A DNA stretch of 64,000 bases from Varroa destructor (GCF_002443255.2 NW_019211459.1:19092524-19156523); one strand, 5' to 3'; positions 11,451 through 24,613 are shown, counted from the first letter of the stretch. The notes: generated by a model not told the origin, from the letters alone. Numbers and translations are program-made.

Positions 11451-13947
11451 GTAGCAGTACGTAGTAGTGGCAGGTTACGTTGCATACTAATCTTAGCTTT
11501 TAGTTACTCTACTGCTCACCATTATTCTGCTGAATATACCAGTGGACGACGCGTCGGCCAAATCAGCAACCAAGTTGTATTTCTAAGTTATCTTCTTCTG
11601 CTGACTCTTCAAGCACGGTCACTCGTCTTCGTCATCGTAGGTTTACATCTACAAGACAACAGAATATATATCACAGTATGTTAAATAAGTTGTGCAGGGA
11701 GTCAGTTGTAGTAACGGTACAAATAAGTTGGTGAGTGGTACTCGTCTTGTGACACGTGTGCTTATATATCTGGGCCTGACACTTTCTTTAATCTGTAAAA
11801 AGCATTTAGAACAATTAACAATCGAGCTATAATTGACGAAAAGACAGATATTTAATGTTGTCTTCAGCGTATAACTTTTGCTATAATATTTAAAAATAGA
11901 GCAAGAGGATGGAAATTCCAATGTATGATAGCATCTCAAATAGGATTTTGTCACAAAATTGCCTTAGCAACCTTCTAGATAGTTTTTACAGCTTAGCTAT
12001 ATATATAACGCTCAACACCTACAAGGTTAGGTATAGCCAACAATTTTTGACTAAATACTTCTATTGGTTGCGTGCATTTTAGTCATGTTTGTCCTTCAAT
12101 CTGGTACGGCATTTAGTGCTGTTCTTGTGCAAATCAAGAAGCTGCAGGACCAACAGGTTTCCTAGATCTGCCGATAACTGGGTAGAATGCCAACGAAACA
12201 GAGTCCAAGACTATTTGTCTAGATATTGGTAAATTGTCAGCAGCTTTACATGGTAAACACTTGAAAATAAGGTAAGTACCTGCTGGACTTTGCAGACATA
12301 AAGCCATTTGGTCAAACAGAATTTACTCTAACAAGCATTAGTAATTTTAGAAACTCAGGCACTTTTCAGTTTATCTAAATAGCCGATTAAGGGGTGGCGT
12401 ATCTACGTATATGGATTCCATATGAATTAGCTACTCATAAGTCAAAATCGCTCGAAATTGACACCGTAAAGTCTCCTCTCGTTAAAGTAGATCCTTGCAC
12501 TCTTTGGCAATTCGTGGATTTCGTAGTGATAGTGATAGTAAACTTATCTCTGTCTAACGTTTCAAATGTCGGATAAATCAAGGTTCGTTGTTTCTCGGGA
12601 CACTGAAAAGTGCCTTAGCTTGCAATACTGAGGAACGGCCTGGTTAGGGCAAACGTGCTTGTTTCGAACAATACAAACCTCAAATCCGACGGAAGAATCT
12701 TTTTCTTCTATCACTTTATGACGCTCTGTAAAGCGAATCAACGTTTCGTCGCTTTTTGGGGATTCCAAACAGAATCACTGATACTGTTTAATTCGGATAG
12801 TCTTGGTAGCCAAATCATGCGCTAAAAAGCACTTTATGGTATTTTAGCCACGAAAATTCGTTGTATCGTTAAGAAATCACCCAGATCCGTTCTTTATGCA
12901 ACGATATACAAAGCTCTCTGAGCCTAATTCTAAAGGACGATTTCGCTTTCCCCAGCGTCAATTAAATACCGCCATTATTTCTCGCAAGAGGTTTGGAGTC
13001 CCGTATGCTTGACATTTAGTACGAACGAGTACTTGACTGCCTGTTGAATGGCACCTAACGATTTCACATCCCTAGCGCTATCTTCACCTACCGCAATGGA
13101 GATGCCTCGTAAGTGGCCTTCTTACACGAGTGGCTGTGAGACACCTCTAAATCGTTACATTGCTACCGTAACTAACTACTTAATAGAGCAGCTCAATTTA
13201 GCAAAATGTATTACCAATGCTTTTATTATTACTAAAAAAAAAACATCATTAAATCTTGGATTACTAGGAACACCGAATAAATTTACTTTTGGGGAGCTGG
13301 TTCCACATCTCGCTTTCTCTAGTTTTCAAATGCTCAACGTTCATCCTCATAATTTCTATTACCACTTAATAATCCTATCGCTCAAAGGATTATTCGAGCC
13401 CCAAAGCGGGCACCGTTTATCCTAATGTTGATCTCACTAAACGTACACAAAGGGCCGCTAATACAACATTGTATCTGTTTCGAATCAAAAATCACCTTAG
13501 CTTGACTTAACTTTAAATAAGAAATATTTACACTGCTATTTAGTGTTGGATTTTGATTGATTTCACTTGGAGCAATGAGGAAGTTATCCAGAAAATATGT
13601 TTGCAGAAAAAGAACACCACAGGCCTTGGCTGTGTCTCGAAGTGGTAGAAGTGATACATTTCACCTTCATTTTGCGTCTCGGTACACCTCCTAGTTATCT
13701 TAACGGGCGAGTGTCTCGGATACTATAGCTATGTTCCTGCCGAAGACGCCTCGATTTGTATCTATGGCCGAACACAATTAGCTACCCGTTACGCGGTCCT
13801 TTCTGCTTTATTTGCCCCTCGTATACGATTGCTGTCGTTAATTAACGCCTTATGCCTTCAAAGGATAGTTTAGGATTACTGTGAGCACAATAGGAACTTT
13901 ACATACTTTCATTTGCAGGCCATCTTAACCGTTTATATTTCATTAAA

Positions 13948-14007
<60 letters not shown>

Positions 14008-14280
14008 CCGTTTATTGCACGTGTACCTTTTTGATACTCCCGGAAAAAGAGCCTATATATGAAGCAGACCCATGCATACTGAAGAGATCACTATGTGGTC
14101 ATTTTTCAATGCAAACCATTTTATAGAAATAGCGATCACAGCTATGCATTGAAGCTACAATGCATTGCATTCTCTCTAGAATTAGCTAGCCTAGCTTAAC
14201 GACTATACGCACACCAGTGACCATATATCACAAACATTCACGTACATTAGAAACGTGCTACGTGTAAGCGGTCATTCATT
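11451..14280. other. AT-rich block, probably intron or intergenic
   Basis: Almost every frame is closed by short-range stops. It holds the (TA)28 repeat at 13951-14006 and one excellent donor look-alike, AAG|GTAAGTACC, at 12271/12272. The 31 bases before that donor (12241-12271) are open in a phase that would join the plus-strand exon at 16726, but the acceptor before them lacks a polypyrimidine tract. The 125-codon plus frame at 13048-13425 shows no recognisable features. Confidence 0.5.
13951..14006. repeat. (TA)28 microsatellite
   Basis: Fifty-six bases of uninterrupted TA repeat read directly. The whole tract is self-complementary, and length variation between individuals would be expected. 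Confidence 0.95.
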
Positions 14281-16480
14281 AGTGAGCATAAACTGCGGCA
14301 TTGGGCGCTAAAAATGGGGGCACGGCCATTTGAGAACGGACGGACCTAATGTTGTTAGTTGAACAACACTTGCAAACGATTATGAAGAGAGAACCGACGA
14401 AAATAGCGGGCAAAGACTTGCTCCTTGCTTACGGAAGGGCCGACTTGAGTTAGACATTAACGGCCGCTAAGGCGCGACAGCGCCAGTGGTCATCGTCGCT
14501 GCCAGTAACAGCAAAGAAGGTGCCAGTCCGCTCGACCAAGATATGAAAGCAAAGAACCGGGGGGAAGTTAGGGACACTTGGCTGGGACCTGGCCTAGGTC
14601 GAAAGAAGTCATCGCTAGGGCCCGGTCGGCTGCGGCAGCGCTCGATGGCGCAAACCCCGGCGATCCAGCAGTTTCCTTTGAGCTAGCCAGCGTGCCAAAG
14701 TCAGACAAGCTGATGGCAGCCTCGAGAGGTAGTTCTTTCCCCCACGCCCCGGCCGTTTTCCTAGCGCAAACCGACCACCAAGCGAAGAGAAACCGCGTGT
14801 GCGCCAAAGGAACGACATTAAGGGGGTGGATCCTTAGGAGAAGAAGGGCGTAGTCTGGGAGAGTTCTGTGTGTGTAGGAACAACCAGTAAGAAGAGCCAG
14901 GAATGGAGTCGAAAGAAAAGTCAAAGATGAGCTTAGAACGATAGGTAAAGAATGATTGGAGTAAGGAGTGCAGGGCGAGAAGGAATAGCAAGGAACCAGC
15001 CGGTAGTAGTTTGGGGACCAGCAGCGGGTGAGCATGCACGGGCCGTAGCAAAGAGCAAAAGACGAAGACGAGTTGGGGAGATGCAAAAGGGGCGACTGGG
15101 GCACATTGGATTTGGGGGAAGGTGCTCGACCAGCAAAGTGGCATCAGCAGCAGCACCAGGGAGAAGGGGAATCCTGGAGAACCAAAAGTGGGGAAATACC
15201 CGGTTCGAAGCATTTTGACTTTAGACAGGGGCTACTGGGATCGGAAGACTGCGGACGGCCAGAAAGAGCAGGAGTGGAAGAGTGAAGGCGAGTTAGCAGC
15301 TGGTCAGAGCGCCAGCCGCATTCCGCGAATACTTGCACTTGCGAATTACCGTGGACCCCAAAAGGACCCTCGGCCCCACGACGATTCAAGTAGCAGCAGC
15401 ACCATCACTGGTAACAGTGGAGGATCCGAGAACACCGATAGACTGGTTGGCAGACCAGCCAGCTAGCAAAAGCCGAAAAGACGGAGACGGCGGCGCGTAA
15501 GGAAGGGAGCCGAACTGAGCAGGGCACCCATTGGACTCTGTGGGTCTGCCGAGTACGCCCAAGTCCTAGAGACGAAGCTATAACATCGGGTAAAGTAAGG
15601 GGGGGGGGGGGGTAGTCGTGCCGACAACAGAAACATTGACTACGTCGGTTTTGCTGCTGTCCTGCGAGTCTGCAAATTTGCGGCAGGGGAGAGCGGCTTG
15701 GTCCTCAAACTCCGGACCGGAGGGACCAGAGAAGCGACTGCTGAAGCCGGTACGGCTACAAAGCGAGCGGACTAGGCGACGGTAGCGGCAGCAGCAAGAG
15801 GAGGAAGAGGACGACGACAACGACAAAATACGGATGAAGAAAGAGAAGAATATGACGGCAAAGAGGAACACTAGAAAGCTAAGCAATAGAATAGCTATTA
15901 TCTACAGCGTGATCACGAGTAGCCTGCCCTGCCCCGTGTCGCCGTCGGGTTGCCTTTCCCCGTCAAGGCTCGCCGAAGCCTCGCACTTCTCCCATGCTAC
16001 AACAGTACATTTTCCCGCAACAACAGCCGAGTCCGGTGCAAGCCACTGCTGGTCCTAGTGATTGACGCAATACAAGTGAACAACGCGGTCCTGCCCTGTG
16101 GAAGGCAAGAAAGGCGCCACTTGTAGCAGATCGTGGTGCTCGGAACAGAGCGGAAAGCTTCTGAAGGGGACGATATGAGACGGACACCCAATGAACAGCA
16201 TAGTCGTGTACAGGAAGCGGCTTGCGAGTGGATTCTGACATAGAGACCAACTGTCGCACTGTCCTGCTCGAGAGCAAAATAACAGAGGATGAACTCTCTC
16301 GTATGTCTATTATTCCAGGCGTTCAGCATACACTTCACGTGTGTCCCTAGAGTTTGCGGGCACACACACCGTTATAAAACGACCACGGGAAATTAGGTTT
16401 TTTAGCCACAGTGTCGTTGGAAAGCTTAACACCGAGAGTCGAAACAGCCTGGCTATCAAGCTTCTGTTGTTGTTACGGTG
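14281..16480. other. GC-richer block without an assigned gene
   Basis: Open frames occur on both strands throughout, for example minus 14568-15104 (178 codons) and minus 14818-15213 (131 codons), with plus frames of 91 and 114 codons across the same interval. The products are rich in Ser, Leu, Pro and Arg and match nothing I know. A G14 run lies at 15599-15612. No convincing splice pair was found. Confidence 0.4.
15599..15612 (+). repeat. Poly-G homopolymer, 14 bases
   Basis: Read directly across the line break at 15600. It is the second longest G run in the window. Confidence 0.9.
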
Positions 16481-16725
16481 AATGGTCGACAAGAAAGTGA
16501 AATCGATTTTTACACTTTGCTGGATTCGATCTTACGAACCATCACAAACTATCCTCCAGCTTTCGAGAGATCTACGCTACCGCTCACGCCATCGCGCTGT
16601 GGCTGTCACTGTTGCTATTCCAATTAGTAAATGAATAATGCAAGTTTTATATCCGGAATTGCTGGTCGGCATTACATCGGACGGCTGGTCCCTACAAGCA
16701 ACTATTGTTTTTGCTCTTTTTATAG

Positions 16726-16832
16726 CATGTTTTTATTTGGTGTCAATTATTCGATCATAACTTCGATACTCCATTGTAATTTGCCCGCTACGGGCCGCTA
16801 TAGGCTTCGTCCGTGCTGTGTATGCAAGTCGG
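16726..16832 (+). CDS. Candidate internal exon 1 of plus-strand chain
   Basis: The acceptor has a good pyrimidine tract (TTGCTCTTTTTATAG) and the donor reads TCGG|GTAAGTTAG. Of the three frames, only one is open through the 107 nt: one base completes a prior codon, then 35 codons starting with ATG follow, then a single G. The tail of the peptide is basic and Cys-rich (YRLRPCCVCKS). The one-base overhang fits the two-base start of the candidate exons at 24581 and 37196. The ATG could be the translation start. No family is recognised. An open stretch this short arises easily by chance, so the support is mainly the splice sites and phase agreement. Confidence 0.22.
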
Positions 16833-17750
16833 GTAAGTTAGTGTGCTATCTATTATTAGATATACAAGTGCCTGAATAAATGTCGGTTAGACAAATCACT
16901 ATGATAAATCGACAGTCAACACTAGAAGTACTTTTTGATAATATCTTTGCTAGTACTTTTATGGAGCATGAGATATCTGATAGAAACTAAAGTGAAACAG
17001 CAACCTAAACGATTAGCTGATCGCACGGAAAATCCCATTGGACGGAAACGAGAAGCGTATCGCGCACGAAAATGACAGAAAAATAAACGCACGAGGTTGA
17101 GCTTATTTAGCATTCAAACGAGCTGGATCCGATAATAAAGCCAAGCACGAAAAGTCAAGATGGCTCCCGAGAGGACGCTGTTTCAATTATTGCTTAAAAC
17201 GATGGCTGAATATGGCAATGGCCCCTTCTATTCGAGCATAGGATAGTTTTAGTTTATCGTGGACCGCTCACTGCTCCCTTGCCATAGGCAACCTAAACGC
17301 TCTCTAGGCGCAGCATAGCTGGTTATTATTTGATCTTGTTGATACTGTTTGACCTTCTTGTTTAGGAAATTTCAGTGAAGCTCTTATAGCAGTCAACTTA
17401 ATCTACTATATCGAAGGAGGGAGTACGGCCCTGACAGAGCTAAGTATGCCACCTTTAGAATAAAGGCTATTAGTAATTCCAGAAGTAGTTGTCGCTTATG
17501 AGAAAATAGGACTGGCAAAGAGACGCGACAAGAATAAGCGCTAGGTCCTAGTAATTTATGTGCACTCACGGTTTTAAATTGGTATATTAGACAGTCAACA
17601 AACATAGTAAGACACGAACGACCAGCCATTCTAATAACCCTGCGGCCCTAGGGAGACGCAACAGCTCTAGAGCTTTCTAAATCTGCCTGTACATACGCAT
17701 AATTTCTAATGTTGGTTATATATTTGTGCACGATTATCATAGTAAAAGTT

Positions 17751-17957
17751 CTACCCTTTAAAATCCTCCACTATTCTTACCTGAAGAGAAATCAAAAGCA
17801 AGAAGGAAACTGCCTTCTTGTCTGTACTTCGGTCTATCTGCTCGCCTTGCCGTCTGTATAACCGTGTGTGTTTGCGTAGATTCACACGTGCATGCCCAAA
17901 TGGAACTCCCAGTAAAAAAAAAAAACATCGTCTTTCGCTATGGTATAGCTGCCCCAC
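17751..17957 (-). CDS. Candidate minus-strand exon within a 68-codon open frame
   Basis: On the minus strand, a T12 tract ending in ACTGGGAG serves as a plausible acceptor, opening an exon from 17905 down to 17781 (125 nt) that ends at the strong donor CAG|GTAAGAATAG. One frame is open for 41 codons with two bases in front and none left over. The peptide is basic (RVNLRKHTRLYRRQ) with a hydrophobic end (FLLLISLQ). It does not resemble a known family, and the peptide's last residues are encoded by the pyrimidine tract of a second acceptor-like CTCTTCAG. No phase-matched neighbour was found. Confidence 0.15.
   Translation of the reverse strand: MGQLYHSERRCFFFLLGVPFGHARVNLRKHTRLYRRQGEQIDRSTDKKAVSFLLLISLQVRIVEDFKG
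17914..17925 (+). repeat. Poly-A run of 12
   Basis: Read directly. On the minus strand it forms the T tract of the acceptor-like site used for the exon candidate at 17781-17905. Confidence 0.85.
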
Positions 17958-19180
17958 ACAACTTCGGTCTAGCTATGGATCCGGGCTTTGTTTTATAATC
18001 ACTTGGGCAGGCAACGAGCGTGATCAGCTCCTCGAACGAACGGGTGCCGACAGTCTGTTATCCGCGTTCTCAGTGTCGCCACCACTTCTGTTCCCGGCTT
18101 GAAAAGCAACAGCGGAAGCTGTTGAGAGTCCAAAATTATCCTTGACGGCTGCGTTCTTTGCTGACTCCGATCTTTGAGCTTTCGTCCCGCGGGCACCGCG
18201 ACCATTACCATCATGGTTGCTGTTACCATAAGTAAGGCCAGTACGGACGGGGCCATGTCGTTGCGCAGATCCAGTTTTCGAGCCAACCTCGGAAAACTGC
18301 CGCCTTGTCGTGTTGTACACATTACGCAAATAGGCAAAATCGGACGGGAAAGACTAGTAGGCAATGCAACGAATGGCAAATGACAATGGCTGACCAGTCT
18401 CTGCTATAGCCTCTGTAAAGTGGCAGGTTGGTCCGCTCAATCAAAGCACTGAAGAACCGCCATAACCAGTAACAGTAATGGAAACTTGGACGTTTTCTTC
18501 AAGACCGGCTGTCAGCCACGCTTTCTCTTTCTGTCTGACTTTCGCTTGTCACCAACAAAGGGTGATACCGGCAGCCTAAAAGGACAACACCTACTAACAG
18601 CTATGCCTTATTCAGTCCGTTATCGGTGTCTAGTTCGACGATTTCAGATATACGGGTTAAGAGACAACGAACCGACAATGTGAAGAATTGTGGGAAGAAA
18701 CGAATAGCTAAGGATGAGTAGAAATTTAGCGGAAAGAGGACGTACGTACGTAGTGGCATAAAGGCCGATACGGGAGGCAGGCTAGAAGGTTGAAGCTGCC
18801 GGCAAAGGATGCATTAGAAACGTTCCTGGTTAACCGACAGACGCGACGACCGTTTGAATAAAAGAAAAGAACACCTAAGGGATAGTAAAGCTAAATGAAT
18901 ATTGACAACCCGAAATAAATTTATCTATAAATCCGTACGTTCGTATTGCGAGAATTGCACGCGTTTTCTGTGACTATTTTCTTCGATTTAGTGAACTTTC
19001 GCACAATCGATTTGAAACATGTGGTCACGAAAATTTTCGCGCATCGACATAGCCGCAAAAGTTAAGGAGTTAGCTGAAACTCTGACCTACACTTACCTTA
19101 TTGACTCGAAACAACGTCGAAACCATTGATTTGATGAGCTGTGGACCCTCTTCTATCAGTAACTAGCGCTGCTGTGACTA

Positions 19181-19453
19181 TTAGCGCACGCCAATCAAGG
19201 GCAGCTTACGTACTGAAATTCCGACCGAACCGTACGAAAATATACTAGATCTGCCGCTGGTCAACGGCGGAATCACGTCGCCCAGATCTCTAATGCAGGA
19301 TCTACTCTCGGTCATCGACATGGTCGACACACGACCTTCCTGGTTGGGTACCTTTTTTCGAAAGCCACTGAAGTAGCTGCCAGTCGAATTGATGAAATTG
19401 CTTTTCCGTAGCAATTTCATCAATAGTAGTGTTATCAGTTGAGTAACTCTCAC
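19181..19453 (-). CDS. Candidate minus-strand coding segment, unrecognised
   Basis: A 90-codon frame. The part from about 19240 to 19340 reads like protein (for example RDLGDVIPPLTSGRSSIFSY), and a donor look-alike TCAGTAC|GTAAGC falls in it near 19207. Upstream on the same strand the frame runs through the perfect hairpin at 19388-19424, which is unusual for coding DNA and suggests that an exon, if real, starts below it, perhaps at the AG of GCTACTTCAG near 19370. The pyrimidine tract there is modest. No domain is recognised. Confidence 0.15.
   Translation of the reverse strand: MRVTQLITLLLMKLLRKSNFINSTGSYFSGFRKKVPNQEGRVSTMSMTESRSCIRDLGDVIPPLTSGRSSIFSYGSVGISVRKLPLIGVR
19388..19424. repeat. 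Perfect 15-bp stem, 7-base loop hairpin
   Basis: The arm ATTGATGAAATTGCT (19388-19402) is exactly complementary to AGCAATTTCATCAAT (19410-19424), leaving the loop TTTCCGT. The pairing stops cleanly at the next base on both sides. It is shorter than a canonical microRNA precursor and could be a remnant of a terminal inverted repeat or a structured RNA element. Confidence 0.85.
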
Positions 19454-22400
19454 GGGTTGCTACATTAGAGTGACCTTTAGAAATAAGGCAACTTGAAAAA
19501 ACGACCGGACTTTACAATAGACCTCGTCCAGCGACCAGCGACTTCGTTACAAAGTGAGTCTGCGATAAAGATAGCCTAACAGCGTTCCAGGTACGAGCGG
19601 CAAGGACGTGTAAAACAGTAGTGAACGTAACGGCTTGTATGCACTTGCATGAAAAATATGTAGTTTTACAAGTACCTAGCAAACTCTATTACCGCTCGAG
19701 GCGAAAGTATTAGTTTATTAGGCGTGAAATGTCATTGTTTCGCAAGCAGAGAAGGCGGGGATATTATCGAGAGCTAGAACTGAAGGTGACATCCCTTAAA
19801 TCCAATATTGATTTTCTACGTTTCACTGCTATCGAATACATCCACTTATCACTATCACACCGAGTAACTACTAACATCCGGTAAACAGTATTCGATCTAA
19901 GTATTGTGTCTCAGATGTGCGGTGATCTAATGTATAAACATCAATGTATAAACAAAGCGGCGATCAAAGTGTTTACAAGAAAAACATGGGTCGGTATAAA
20001 ATTCGTCATTCAGAAAAAGGTTAAGGGTAGGATGGGAATTGTAATGACGTTTTGGTTAACGCTTTATAGCGTGTTGAACCAGGACGTTCGTACTAGATAT
20101 TTTTCGAAAATAGCTCCATTTTCAGGCGTATACGTGCAGAAAGGAACACGCCGAAAAATCCACATCTCTCTATGGCGGTCGGTCTTCAGTTGGGTGAAAC
20201 GGAATGTCTCCACGTACTGCTTTAAGGCGTTAGCTTCAACCTGTTTAACAAATGTCCTTCTTTCTGCTAGAGTCTGCGTGCCGTTGTTAGTCTTACGAAT
20301 ATATATATATAACATGTACCACTGGGAGGTGACAATTCTAACCGACGCTGAAGTCAAGATGGTAAACGATTATGATAATATAAATTGAGTATTATACTGT
20401 TGTTTTGCAATTTGTCAATAGTGAACTTTATTCTATGCTGGTTTGTATGTATTAAATAATTAGAAAGGAATTGTTGGACCTTTTTCTAATCGAGCGAAAT
20501 ACAACACAGTACTCTATACAGTTACAGAGAACAATACTAAACAGGCAATTACGTGAGTTATTACCGGGTTTAGGTCAGTGGGACGGCTGCGTCGCAGTGG
20601 TACCTTTCTTGGTGGTCACTAGAAGCGTTATAATTCTAGGTCTTTATGGGTCCGACGTACGATAGATTTGCTCAATAGCTGCGGACAGCTGTTTTAGGAT
20701 ATCTAAGTTAAGATCGAGATTGTCGAAAGTGGATGAACTTGTGGCACTTTTTTTCGACCTCTACCAGCACTTGATACCAACTTGAGCTCATATTACAGTT
20801 CTACTAAATGCTTTATCGCTATCACCCCCTTCGAAATCATGTTCCAGTCACCATGGGACATGACACGTTTGAAGTGGGCGTCTTATAACACTGGCGTCGA
20901 GAACACCAGCGACAATATCGGCCACCCAGGCCCGAAAAGTCCTATAGTAATTCGTTCTTGCAACCAACTCTCAGTTAATAAAAACATTCGCATTAACAAT
21001 TCTGAGATCAGGTCCGCTTTCGAAGTTCCGTCCATCGGTAAAGCTCTGGGCACAAATAGTCCGCTAATTGCTAAGACACTTAATTGCCTACCACGTTCGC
21101 ATCTCTCCATCTTATCTATCGGTACCCTTAAATTTCACACCACCATTATCAGCAGGCCGATGATATTTGATCGTGTTGAAACGTCGTCCTGTTTCTTGTT
21201 CTTCTTGGCGCATTCGATAGCATTATTGACATACACGTTGGTAACGACGGTGGCAGCCTTCTTTATCTCCCAGTTGCGGTTCTCGCAGAGTCATTTTCAT
21301 AGGCAGGTCTCCAGGGAGCGTTCTGCTAGAGAAAGCAAAGCGGTTCTTTTTGTTCGAGAATATTGCAACTAATTCGCCTTTGCTGGTTCGGTGTAATACT
21401 CACCTAGGGGCGCTTGAATGGCCCACGTCGGTAGGCTGGATATAACAGGAACTGCGAAACGAGGCCATCCCAACGGCTCCGCACGCCACTCCGACGCCTT
21501 CCTTTGGCTCGACTCACTTCATCTGTCTTCTCGTTCAGCTGCTTTTCGTAAGTTAACAGGACCACTGCCAACCAGCGAGCAATGCACTGTTTGATCCCTG
21601 ATGCGGCAGCCGTCGCCACTTGCGCTGCTCAGCAGAAGTCGGCCGGTCGAAAGCCGGGTACACGTGTGGAGTCCCCCAATGGAGGCCAGAGCACCTAAGC
21701 CTTTCGAATAGCGGACGAAACATAAGAAAGCAAGGTGTTGAGTGTTTCAGGCGCCATCAGCAAAGAAAGAAATTGGATAGTACGTGCGTGTGCGCTTACA
21801 ACGGAACACATAACAATATCGGCTTAAAAACGACTATAGTTGATATTAGAGCAGACCGGATAGTGGACGATAGTTACCGAGTCGGGAAACCCTACGGTAT
21901 ACTCATAACAACCTTTGTGTCCACTGCGCTGATTACTTCGCTGTAGTTATTGGCTGGAAATAAAATTCCACGTAGAGGTTTGGTCGCTGGTAGAGCAAAG
22001 CATGATCGTCTGTCTACACATGCAGGTTCGAGTTGAAATCAAAATAAGTACCTGTTTCTGGGAAAATCGGTGTATTTCAGGGTGGCTTTGATCCGAGTAC
22101 GTCGCAGTTTAAAAACAAAACAGATTACATGGGCGTAAGCTGGGTTACAAGCATTGAAACGTAAACAAATATAAGGAAAAGATGTTTGCGTTATTGTTCT
22201 AAACGCTGTCATGGAATAAGTGATACACACATGTGACTAGGCCAAAAATCGGAAAAGCTCCTGAGAAAGAAGAGTTGCATCTTTACTTAGAAGTAATTTT
22301 CAATGGTGCTTATTGTGTTCTATCTTGCTTTGCATCGACGCAAAAACGTATGTACGTATTAACAGCGTTTTCAAGTAGATATTTAAATGTTTTGTATTGT

Positions 22401-23280
22401 ATATCCGGTGTTTTAGTTAGATATCAACGAATTTCAGGCGATAGGTACCAACGAAATAGTTAGCTGTCAGTAACCGCATGCGTAGATGTTATATTAAATG
22501 GTTGAAAATGTATTGATCCTCTTTAGGCCACAACTAAAGCAAATATGTTTGATACTTTATAAAAATATTATTAAGCTAGGTAGTCACCATTTTTAAAAGA
22601 CGACCTTCTGTCGGTTTTTTCTAATACTATAATCCCATAATTTTAAAATGTCTGGTTTCTGCGCTAAAAACTGTGACAAGCGATTTTTGCGTTCCTCCAT
22701 TTACCTTCCAATTAACACCACTAAAAAAGTTCTACAAAGACCGAAAGAGATGATAGTTTGAGGATACAGGATTTGCGTTATCTAAGGCGAACGTATTAAA
22801 ATTCCTTATTTCAGTTTTTGCCAGGTATCTAAATGTATAAGGTCGTGTATTTTCATTGTAGTATATGACGTCCTTTCTGTTGACTAGTTTTGGCTGATAT
22901 TCTTAGAAGGTTGTTGTAACCCTCTTGGTTGTTGACAGTAGAGGTCCTACTCCATCGCGCTGTTAGGCAGAACTAGCATCATCTTTTTGCAATCCCACCA
23001 ACCACATTGCACCACCTTGTTTGGCGTTAGTCTGTGCTTTACCACAGATTGAGGAGTGTATTTTTTGCTTTTCTTCGTGCATCACCGTGGTATTTAATCT
23101 ACTTTTTATCACTCACGATTAAACAATTTAGGAATAGCTCAATTTTATTGTGTTTCGATCAAGGAATTATCTTGCGTCAGTTTGTGTGATACTCACACGC
23201 TGAACCTTTATTTTTGTAGCCAAACGACCTAAAACCCCTTGAATGTCGACGTTGTTTCCCTATCAATGTTTAATATATAA

Positions 23281-23298
23281 TAATTTATAAATAAATTA
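23281..23298. repeat. AT-rich inverted repeat
   Basis: TAATTTA and TAAATTA flank a 4-base loop, and the pairing extends imperfectly into the neighbouring ATAT tracts. Such palindromes are common in AT-rich spacer. Confidence 0.5.
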
Positions 23299-23605
23299 TA
23301 TATATGTATACATTATTTTCGCTTATATTTAAGGCACTTTGTCTATAGTTAGACAGACCGTCAAAACCTGTTCCGACAGGTCGATATTTTGGTTTAACCT
23401 GCGGCTCCAGCTTTTCGAAGGTGTTATTAGCGATATTCTAGCGGCGGCCTTAAAGGCTAAACGCAGGTTCTCCTGATCACTGCCTAACAGAAAGTGCCCA
23501 AAAAGCGCAATGCTCTATTAAAGATGAAATGTCAGAAACGCAGTTGAAATCATCTTCATCTATTGTTGGTCCTAGATATTTTAAAGATATTATAAGACAA
23601 AAAAC

Positions 23606-23636
23606 CTAAAAGGTAGAGCAAATCTAAAAGGTAGAG
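23606..23636 (+). repeat. 13-base direct repeat, two copies
   Basis: CTAAAAGGTAGAG occurs at 23606-23618 and at 23624-23636, a period of 18 bases. This is a small local duplication. Confidence 0.75.
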
Positions 23637-24580
23637 TGGAACATTTTTGCATTCCCAGCCCAAGTTAAAATGCACTCCGTAAGAGCTAATGCAGTTCTGA
23701 GGGTTAGACTAACTTACGAAAGGGTTAAAACCGTAATGGTCCTCTTTGTAACTCTATGAGACGATATCTACCTTCTTACAGGTTACTTCAAGCAAATGAA
23801 CGTTTATTTTTTTTTAATACAACAGGGTGTGAATAGTAGACATGAATAGATGGGCATCCACCTCGTGCGGGAAAAGGAGGGGCGAAGCCTTGGCTAAATC
23901 CGCAGTTTCAGTAAACTTGTGCTTGGTGATCTAGTGGGGACGGTTCCGGACCAATAAAAAAGAGCTTTATTATGCTTTATAGCACAAGGAGTTCCGGCGG
24001 AACTATTATGAATCCGAGCCGAATGAGACCGCACTACAACATTCATAGCCTGGCAGCTGTCTATTTGGGATAGGATGGGGCTATTACCTCCAAATGCCCC
24101 GCCGACGTACAGAAACTTACTAATGCCACCAAGCATCCAAGTACCAAAATAGTGCTAATTCGGGTGCTGTTGCCGAAGTCTCCTGGTGACCACTGTCAAA
24201 TCGCCAAAAAAACACTGATCATCCGTATTTTCCTGTTGGATATATTTTTCATATGCAGCTATTGTGCACTTAACCATAAATGCGCATAAACGAATGACCA
24301 TATCAGCAGACTAATCAGGGCAAGGTTGATACTGACTGAAGTTATCAGAGAAGTTAATTTATTAAGAAGCTTGAGAGTGCGGGCTCGGGAGTAAAGCTTG
24401 GCATTAAGGTGACAATATATTCAGCTTCGTGAATATAGCCACACATGGAAAAGTTGTTTCAATTTATAGGTAGCCTATGTCATATGTACCGGAGACGATT
24501 CGTAAGCATATGTTTTCAGTTCCGAAATACCTGCGAATATATTTGTCTACTTATATTTTATCTCTAATTTTTATTGGTAG

Positions 24581-24613
24581 TGAAAACCAAGGCGTGTCCC
24601 GATGAGGTGATGG
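24581..24613 (+). CDS. Candidate 33-nt microexon of plus-strand chain
   Basis: A long pyrimidine-rich stretch (TTATCTCTAATTTTTATTGGTAG) precedes 33 bases ending in ATGG|GTAAGAG. Two of the three frames contain a stop. The third (two bases, ten codons, one base) is open and has the same phase as the flanking candidates at 16726 and 37196, so it could be a cassette exon adding 11 residues (core KTKACPDEVM). An alternative donor GAG|GTGATG would give 26 nt and break the phase. Confidence 0.2.

Larger units (their letters stand above)
16481..21370. other. AT-rich to mixed block with candidate exons on both strands
   Basis: The candidates are 16726-16832 (plus), 17781-17905 (minus) and the minus frame with hairpin at 19181-19453, all described separately. 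The remainder is stop-rich. Frames at 19906-20388 (plus, 160 codons) and 20782-21372 (plus, 196 codons) are open, but each has a substantial frame on the opposite strand and no recognisable domain. A strong minus-strand donor, AAG|GTAAGTGTAG, ends at 19097 without a convincing acceptor. Confidence 0.4.

Noticed and set aside
12241..12271. First exon of the plus-strand chain
   Set aside because: The donor is excellent and the phase fits, but the acceptor has no pyrimidine tract and there is no ATG in the open stretch.
19906..20388. Transposase or reverse transcriptase remnant
   Set aside because: Open frames on both strands, but no catalytic motif, no terminal repeats and no target-site duplication seen.
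21404..21619. Minus-strand coding exon ending at CTAG|GTGAGTATT
   Set aside because: The long frame reaches its stop codon exactly at the donor, so it cannot be a coding exon in that frame.
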